Of a stretch of DNA of 64,000 bases, positions 59,775 through 64,000 are shown piece by piece. The notes beneath the pieces are model-generated. The model saw nothing but the letters and a program-made list of their open reading frames with translations. It did no database searches and had not been told where the DNA came from. Each line of letters starts with the position of its first letter. Within the stretch, counting starts at the first letter, position 1. The position numbers and the translations under genes were made by a program. Source of the stretch: Parasphingopyxis marina (GTDB lineage Bacteria > Pseudomonadota > Alphaproteobacteria > Sphingomonadales > Sphingomonadaceae); NCBI RefSeq assembly GCF_014237875.1, contig NZ_JACJVJ010000001.1:1042501-1106500 (forward strand), in the 5' to 3' direction.

Positions 59775-60617
59775 CTAGGCGTTGACGGCCTCGCCCTTGA
59801 TCGCGGCGGTTTCGGCACGCGTCGATTCCGGCCCGGTATTGCGCTTGTTGAGCCCGAATTCGCGCGGGTTGTGATCGAACAGTTCGGGGTCGCCCGGGCG
59901 TTGCTCGAGCCCGAAAATGTCGGACAGGCCGGGATGCCGGCCAAGGCCGCCATAGAGATCGAACCCGCGATCCAGCCAGTCCCGGAGCGGATCGTCGCTC
60001 GCCAGCGCCGGCGTGTCGGCGACCGAGGCGAGCCACAGGAAACAGCCGAGCAGCCGGTGATCGACATAGTTGGGCGCCTCGCCGCCGAACCAGTCATTGC
60101 TGCGCAGGGTGCCGCGCAACAGCTCCAGATTGGCTGAGATCTGCGGCAGCCGGTCCTCGCGCCCGACGACGATGTCTTCGAGCTTGCCGCCCATCATGCG
60201 GGCCCGGGTCTCGGTGACATATTCATGATCGACCTGGAGAGAACGATCGCGATAGCTTTTGACATAGCAGGTCATCCACGGACCGACCGCCGTGCCCCAC
60301 AGCCAGCCTTCGATGAACTGGGCGGAAACCTTGATGCTGGGATCGCCGATCAGGGTGGGCCGGTCCGGATATTTCTCGTCGAGATATTCGGCGATCAGCC
60401 AGCTATCGAGCACCCATTCGCCATCGTCGACGATGGCGGGCAGCCGTTCCGTCTTGCCGCCGGTACGCTCCATGATACCGGTGAAGCCGCCGGGAACGAC
60501 GTCCATGTCAAAGCCCTTATGGCCGAGCGCCAATTTGATCGCCCAGACGAACGGGCTGATCGTCGCGCCCGATTCCAGCTGCAGGTCGTAAAGCGTGATC
60601 TTATTGTTTTCTGCCAT
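59775..60617 (-). CDS. ligE: Glutathione-dependent beta-etherase, LigE/LigP type
   Basis: A 280-residue GST, the length of LigE. The N terminus NKITLYDLQLESGATISPFV and the segment DVVPGGFTGIMERTGGKTER are nearly those of LigE from Sphingobium SYK-6. DDGEWVLDSWLIAEYLDEKY and DPLRDWLDRGFDLYGGLGRH also match. LigE cleaves the beta-aryl ether of lignin-derived alpha-keto dimers with glutathione, stereospecifically. The ATG at 60617 has GAGAGGA upstream. It follows the Nu-class GST in one operon. Confidence 0.92.
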   Translation of the reverse strand: MAENNKITLYDLQLESGATISPFVWAIKLALGHKGFDMDVVPGGFTGIMERTGGKTERLPAIVDDGEWVLDSWLIAEYLDEKYPDRPTLIGDPSIKVSAQFIEGWLWGTAVGPWMTCYVKSYRDRSLQVDHEYVTETRARMMGGKLEDIVVGREDRLPQISANLELLRGTLRSNDWFGGEAPNYVDHRLLGCFLWLASVADTPALASDDPLRDWLDRGFDLYGGLGRHPGLSDIFGLEQRPGDPELFDHNPREFGLNKRNTGPESTRAETAAIKGEAVNA

Positions 60618-60673
60618 ATTATCCTCTCCCTGCGCTCCCTTTGGCGGGAGCGTCATTCCCTTGGCTTATCCTT

Positions 60674-61582
60674 CTAGACGGCGGTTTCGGCGTCCTGTTC
60701 CTTCATCGCGGCGCGCACCTTGTCGATGTCGGCGGCGCTGTGGCGGTTGGCGACGCGGAATTCCTCGGGTCCCCAGGTCAGGTTGACCTGCCGCCCGCGC
60801 AGCACGGGCTCGCGCCCGCCGATCTGCTTCACCCACCGGGCAACATTCTCATATTCGTGGACAGAGAGGAATTCTGCCGCGCTATAGGCGCCCTGCATGA
60901 TCGCGCCATACCAGGGGAAGATCGCCATATCGGCGATCGTATAGTCGTCGCCGGCCATATACTCGTTCTTCGCCAGATGGGTGTCGAGCACATGGAGCTG
61001 GCGCTTGGTTTCCATCGCGTAGCGGTCGATCGCATATTCGATCTTGAACGGCGCATAATTGTAGAAATGGCCGAACCCGCCGCCGACAAAGGGCGCAGAG
61101 CCCATCTGCCACATCAGCCAGTTCATCGTGCGCGCCCGCGCATAATGTTCGGTCGGCAGGAAGGCGCCGAACTTTTCGGCAAGATAGAAAAGGATCGAAG
61201 CGCTCTCGAACAGGTCGGTATGCGGATCGGTGGAATGGTCGCGCATCGCCGGGATTTTCGAGTTGGGATTGATCTCGACAAAGCCCGATCCGAACTGGTC
61301 GCCCTCGCCGATGCTGATCAGCCAGGCGTCATATTCGGCGTCCGAATGGCCGGCGGCGAGCAGCTCCTCCAGCATGATGGTGACCTTCACGCCATTGGGC
61401 GTACCCATCGAATAGAGCTGCAGCGGATGTTCGCCGACCGGCAGCTCCTGTTCCTTGGTCGCGCCGGAAACCGGGCGGTTGATGCTGGCGAACGCGCCGC
61501 CGCTCGGCTGTTCCCAGGTCCACACCTTGGGGGGCACATAGCCCGTCGGCTGGTTGTTGGCAGGGTCGTCGGCATCGGCCAT
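60674..61582 (-). CDS. Nu-class glutathione S-transferase (YghU-like; glutathione lyase)
   Basis: A 302-residue Nu-class GST. Its N-terminal extension YVPPKVWTWEQPSGGAFASI and GEHPLQLYSMGTPNGVKVTI are typical of YghU-like proteins, as is INPNSKIPAMRDHS. In Novosphingobium aromaticivorans a Nu-class GST removes glutathione after LigE/LigF-type ether cleavage. Being next to the ligE-like gene, it probably does the same here. The start at 61582 has GAGGAG seven bases before; the tracked start lacks one. Confidence 0.88.
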   Translation of the reverse strand: MADADDPANNQPTGYVPPKVWTWEQPSGGAFASINRPVSGATKEQELPVGEHPLQLYSMGTPNGVKVTIMLEELLAAGHSDAEYDAWLISIGEGDQFGSGFVEINPNSKIPAMRDHSTDPHTDLFESASILFYLAEKFGAFLPTEHYARARTMNWLMWQMGSAPFVGGGFGHFYNYAPFKIEYAIDRYAMETKRQLHVLDTHLAKNEYMAGDDYTIADMAIFPWYGAIMQGAYSAAEFLSVHEYENVARWVKQIGGREPVLRGRQVNLTWGPEEFRVANRHSAADIDKVRAAMKEQDAETAV

Positions 61583-61721
61583 GGATCGCTCCTCATTTGC
61601 TATTGTTGGCTTTGATAGCGTTCTAGCGTTTCGCGGCAAGGGTGCCAGCGCGATGTTCTTGGGCGGCTGTTACCCTAGCTTGCAACGCAGCTTCGTTGTA
61701 ACAGGCCGATCGGTTTCAACG

Positions 61722-61734
61722 ATAACAATTGATA
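61722..61734. promoter_or_regulatory. ATAACAATTGATA element
   Basis: Lies 20-33 bases before the DUF3237 start. Its reverse complement TATCAATTGTTAT occurs exactly at 63423, before the carotenoid-oxygenase-like gene, suggesting common control. Confidence 0.45.
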
Positions 61735-61754
61735 ACAAGGCCCGGAGAGACGCC

Positions 61755-62258
61755 ATGGACGATATCCTCTCGACGCTCGGCAATCCCCATCTCGAATTCG
61801 CGTTCGAATGCACGCTGAAATTCACCCGCGTGCAGACGATCCCCGACACGCCCAATGGCGGCATGCGCTCCGCCGTCTATGTCGACGAAGGGCATTTCGA
61901 AGGGCCCCGGCTGAAGGGTAAGGCGGTGCCCAATTCGGGCGGCGACTATGCCTATTTCCGGCCCGACGATACCGCCGTTTTCGACGCCCGCTACATGCTC
62001 GAGGAAGAAGACGGCTCGCTGATCCTGATGCGCAATCGCGGCTATCTCTGGGGCCGGGAGGCGGACACGATGGACCGGCTGCGCCACTGGGCGTTCGAGG
62101 GCGGAGAGCCCGTGGCCCATGCCGATTATTACCTCCGTGCCCAGCCGAGTTTCGAAACCAGCGCCGGGAAGCATGACTGGCTCATGAAACATGTCTTCAT
62201 CGGTGTCGGCGAACGACGCGCCGACGGCAATTTCGTCCGCTATTTTGCGCTGACCTGA
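61755..62258 (+). CDS. DUF3237-family protein
   Basis: A 167-residue protein of a small beta-barrel family of unknown function. LEFAFECTLKFTRVQTIPDTPNGG opens it, then KGKAVPNSGGDYAYFRPDD and the conserved YYLRAQPSFETSAGKHDWL. GGAGAG lies upstream of the ATG at 61755; the long tracked ORF start is rejected. DUF3237 genes often occur in aromatic degradation clusters. It is divergent from the Nu-class GST. Confidence 0.85.
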   Translation: MDDILSTLGNPHLEFAFECTLKFTRVQTIPDTPNGGMRSAVYVDEGHFEGPRLKGKAVPNSGGDYAYFRPDDTAVFDARYMLEEEDGSLILMRNRGYLWGREADTMDRLRHWAFEGGEPVAHADYYLRAQPSFETSAGKHDWLMKHVFIGVGERRADGNFVRYFALT

Positions 62259-62381
62259 GCGGCGGCGTTTGCCTAACTTCACAAACGTCACACATCGCGT
62301 GGCGGAAACGCGTAATAAAGTTTCCTACAAAATCAGCTGTCTAAGCGCGTTTCCGACATATCGAGCCAAACATAGCCGATC

Positions 62382-63317
62382 CTATTTTTCAAGCGATTCG
62401 TTTGCGGCCGCCTTCAGCGTCTCCGCATGCTCCTCAATCATCTGCCGTACGCTGCGCGGCGGGTGGCCGGTGAGCGTTTCGACGTCGGTCGTGCAGATTT
62501 CGAGAAAGCCTTCGCGGATCGCCCGGCCGAAGGTCACCATGTCGTCGCTGTTCCAGGGGATCCCCTTCACATAGTGATCGTCGACCGGGCGGCGGGGAAT
62601 GCCCATCGCGTCGAACATCGCATATTGGGCCTCGTCGTCGACGGCGACATAGTCGAGCGGCTTGCCGGTGATTTCGGCCATCAGCGCCGTCACTTCCGCA
62701 AAGCTCTGAAGCTCCGACCCGGTGATGTTGTAGATATTCCCCTCATGACCCTCGCCGGTCAGCACCGCGACCGCGCATTCGACGCAATCGTCGCGCCAGA
62801 CCATCGCCTCGCGCCCTTCGCCGGCATTGCTGATCCATTTGCCGGTCGCCATCACGCCGGGCCCGGCCATCACGATCATCGCATCGGCATAATGGGCGTC
62901 GCGCAGCATCGTCCATTCCATGCCCGAAGCGCGGATGAGCTTCTCCGTCTCGATATGGTCGTGGCGGACATCGGCCGGATTGCCGGGATCGTCGATGCCG
63001 ATGAAGCTCGTATAGAGGATATGGCGGACACCGGCCGCCGCCGCGGCGTCGATCGCCGCCTTGTGCTGCGCCACCCGCGCGCCGACGCGCGTGCCCGAAA
63101 TCAGCAGCAGTTTCTCCCCGCCCGCAAAGGCCGACCGTAGGGACTCCGGCTCGTCGAAATCGCCGCGCCGGACGTCCGCGCCGCGTTTGGCGAGGTCGGC
63201 GAGTTTCGCGGGGGTGCGGGTGATGAGGATCAGCTCCTCCGCCGCCACTTTGGCGAGCAGCTTCTCGACGGCGGCGCGGCCATATTGGCCCGATGCCCCG
63301 GTGATCACGATTTTCAC
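62382..63317 (-). CDS. NmrA-like NAD(P)-binding protein (atypical SDR)
   Basis: A 311-residue protein. The glycine-rich dinucleotide site is KIVITGASGQYGRAAVEKLLA (G-x-x-G-x-x-G). NmrA/QOR2-like features are LLLISGTRVGARVAQHKAAI and GVRHILYTSFIG. The catalytic Tyr-x-x-x-Lys of classical SDRs is not obvious. Start is GTG at 63317 after GGAGGAGAG; the tracked start adds 37 unsupported residues. It may reduce a quinone or sense redox state. A TetR-type palindrome lies just upstream. Confidence 0.82.
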   Translation of the reverse strand: MKIVITGASGQYGRAAVEKLLAKVAAEELILITRTPAKLADLAKRGADVRRGDFDEPESLRSAFAGGEKLLLISGTRVGARVAQHKAAIDAAAAAGVRHILYTSFIGIDDPGNPADVRHDHIETEKLIRASGMEWTMLRDAHYADAMIVMAGPGVMATGKWISNAGEGREAMVWRDDCVECAVAVLTGEGHEGNIYNITGSELQSFAEVTALMAEITGKPLDYVAVDDEAQYAMFDAMGIPRRPVDDHYVKGIPWNSDDMVTFGRAIREGFLEICTTDVETLTGHPPRSVRQMIEEHAETLKAAANESLEK

Positions 63318-63338
63318 GGGCTTTTCTCTCCTCCCATT

Positions 63339-63360
63339 TTCGCTAACAATCGTTAGCGAA
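63339..63360. promoter_or_regulatory. Palindrome TTCGCTAAC-AATC-GTTAGCGAA
   Basis: Perfect nine-base arms with a four-base spacer, 22 bases before the GTG of the NmrA-like gene and about 105 bases before the oxygenase gene. Shape and length fit a TetR-family operator. No TetR gene is in the window. Confidence 0.65.
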
Positions 63361-63422
63361 GACGAGCGAGTCAAGAAATGGGGAGCAACGATGCGCCGAG
63401 TTGACGGCGCGCCGAAAAATAC

Positions 63423-63435
63423 TATCAATTGTTAT
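63423..63435. promoter_or_regulatory. TATCAATTGTTAT element before carotenoid-oxygenase gene
   Basis: An exact reverse complement of the element at 61722; it ends 31 bases before the oxygenase start. Candidate shared regulatory site. Confidence 0.45.
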
Positions 63436-63465
63436 AAAATAACCGTCGCGTAACAGGAGAGGGCG

Positions 63466-64000
63466 ATGTCGGATTTTCCGCGCACTGTGCAATTCATGGG
63501 GCTCAACGAGCCGATCCGCTGGGAGGGGTCGACCCCCGAACTCGAGATCGAGGGCGAAATTCCGGCGGAGATCCAGGGCGCCTTTTTCCGCGCGGTGCCC
63601 GATCCCGCCCATGTGCCGTTCGTCGAAAACGATGTGCTGCTGTCGGCCGACGGCATGGTCAGCCGCATCCTGATCAAGGATGGCAAGGTTTCGCACGATT
63701 GCCGCTATGTCCACACCGCGCGCTGGCAGGCCGAGCATGAGGCGGGCCGGGCGCTGTTCGGCCGCTATCGCAATCCCTTTACCGACGATCCGAGCGTGGA
63801 AGGCGTCGACCGCACCGTCTCCAACACCACCCCGGTCTGGCATGCGGGCAAGCTTTACCTGACCAAGGAAGATGGCCGCGCCTATCGCGTCGATCCGCAT
63901 ACGCTGGAAACCTTGGGCAGCTGGGATTTTGACGGGGCGCTGAAATCCGAAACCATGACCGCACATGTCCGCATCGACCCCGAGACGAAGGAAATGTTCT
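63466..64000 (+). CDS. Carotenoid oxygenase family, lignostilbene-dioxygenase-like (partial, cut by window end)
   Basis: The first 178 residues are present; the frame is open to the window edge and absent from the ORF track. LEIEGEIPAEIQGAFFRAVPDP, FENDVLLSADGMVSRI-type strands and FGRYRNPFTDDPSVEG match lignostilbene-alpha,beta-dioxygenases of sphingomonads. SETMTAHVRIDPETKE would carry one of the four iron-binding His residues. GGAGAGGGC precedes the ATG. It probably splits an interphenyl or styryl double bond oxidatively. The rest of the gene lies beyond the window. Confidence 0.88.
   Translation, partial: MSDFPRTVQFMGLNEPIRWEGSTPELEIEGEIPAEIQGAFFRAVPDPAHVPFVENDVLLSADGMVSRILIKDGKVSHDCRYVHTARWQAEHEAGRALFGRYRNPFTDDPSVEGVDRTVSNTTPVWHAGKLYLTKEDGRAYRVDPHTLETLGSWDFDGALKSETMTAHVRIDPETKEMF

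Overview
The window is GC-rich chromosomal DNA from an alphaproteobacterium, most likely a member of the Sphingomonadales. The evidence is the combination of large TonB-dependent receptors, NodT-type outer membrane lipoproteins and sphingomonad-type lignin catabolism genes (ferBA-like, ligE-like, a Nu-class glutathione transferase, LigB/LigJ/LigI/LigK-type enzymes, a lignostilbene-dioxygenase-like protein). It holds one tRNA-Ser(CGA) at the left edge, about 64 protein genes, no rRNA, no CRISPR and no recognisable insertion sequence.

Region 1 (about 0.6-15.4 kb): an accessory-looking catabolic block of five SnoaL/NTF2-like proteins, a GST, two MFS carriers, an old-yellow-enzyme reductase, a TonB receptor, a MetE-like protein, one MarR and two paralogous AraC regulators. 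Region 2 (15.4-25.2 kb): a ferB-ferA-AAHS transporter operon for feruloyl-CoA formation and cleavage, divergent from an aldehyde dehydrogenase that could oxidise the vanillin-type product, then an alpha/beta-hydrolase-like protein without the usual serine and a DUF35/thiolase/enoyl-CoA hydratase operon. Region 3 (25.2-40.5 kb): an aromatic acid carrier, LigI-like, LigJ-like and LigB/DesZ-like enzymes, a RidA protein, three RraA/LigK-like aldolases, three closely similar GSTs, a class III CoA-transferase, a Rieske oxygenase, a CMD-family protein, EthD proteins and a GntR regulator. Together these look like meta-cleavage of a protocatechuate/gallate-type (or aminophenol-type) ring and processing of the products.

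Region 4 (40.5-54.0 kb) is the most unusual part. It is a complete type I peptide-export locus of the NHLM type: a C39-peptidase ABC exporter, a second ABC exporter, an HlyD adaptor, a NodT/TolC outer membrane protein, a cNMP-binding-domain protein, a peptidyl-arginine-deiminase-like enzyme and a methyltransferase. With these sit TEN small precursor genes with double-glycine leaders; one of them (50838-51014) is missing from the supplied ORF track. The presumed mature peptides have no cysteine, and several resemble short pieces of contractile-injection or phage-tail proteins: Hcp, gp19-type tube N- and C-terminal segments, a DUF4157-like HELTHVQQ segment and two peptidoglycan-binding-like motifs. 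Three CRP-type palindromes (TGTGA-N6-TCAC and one variant) lie before precursor groups.

Region 5 (54.0-64.0 kb): a Tat-exported sulfatase with a formylglycine site, a TonB receptor divergent from a LysR regulator, a LigE-like beta-etherase next to a Nu-class GST (the beta-aryl-ether cleavage pair), a DUF3237 protein, an NmrA-like protein, and the start of a carotenoid-oxygenase/lignostilbene-dioxygenase gene cut by the window end.

Functional names rest on remembered family motifs and gene context. No database search was run.
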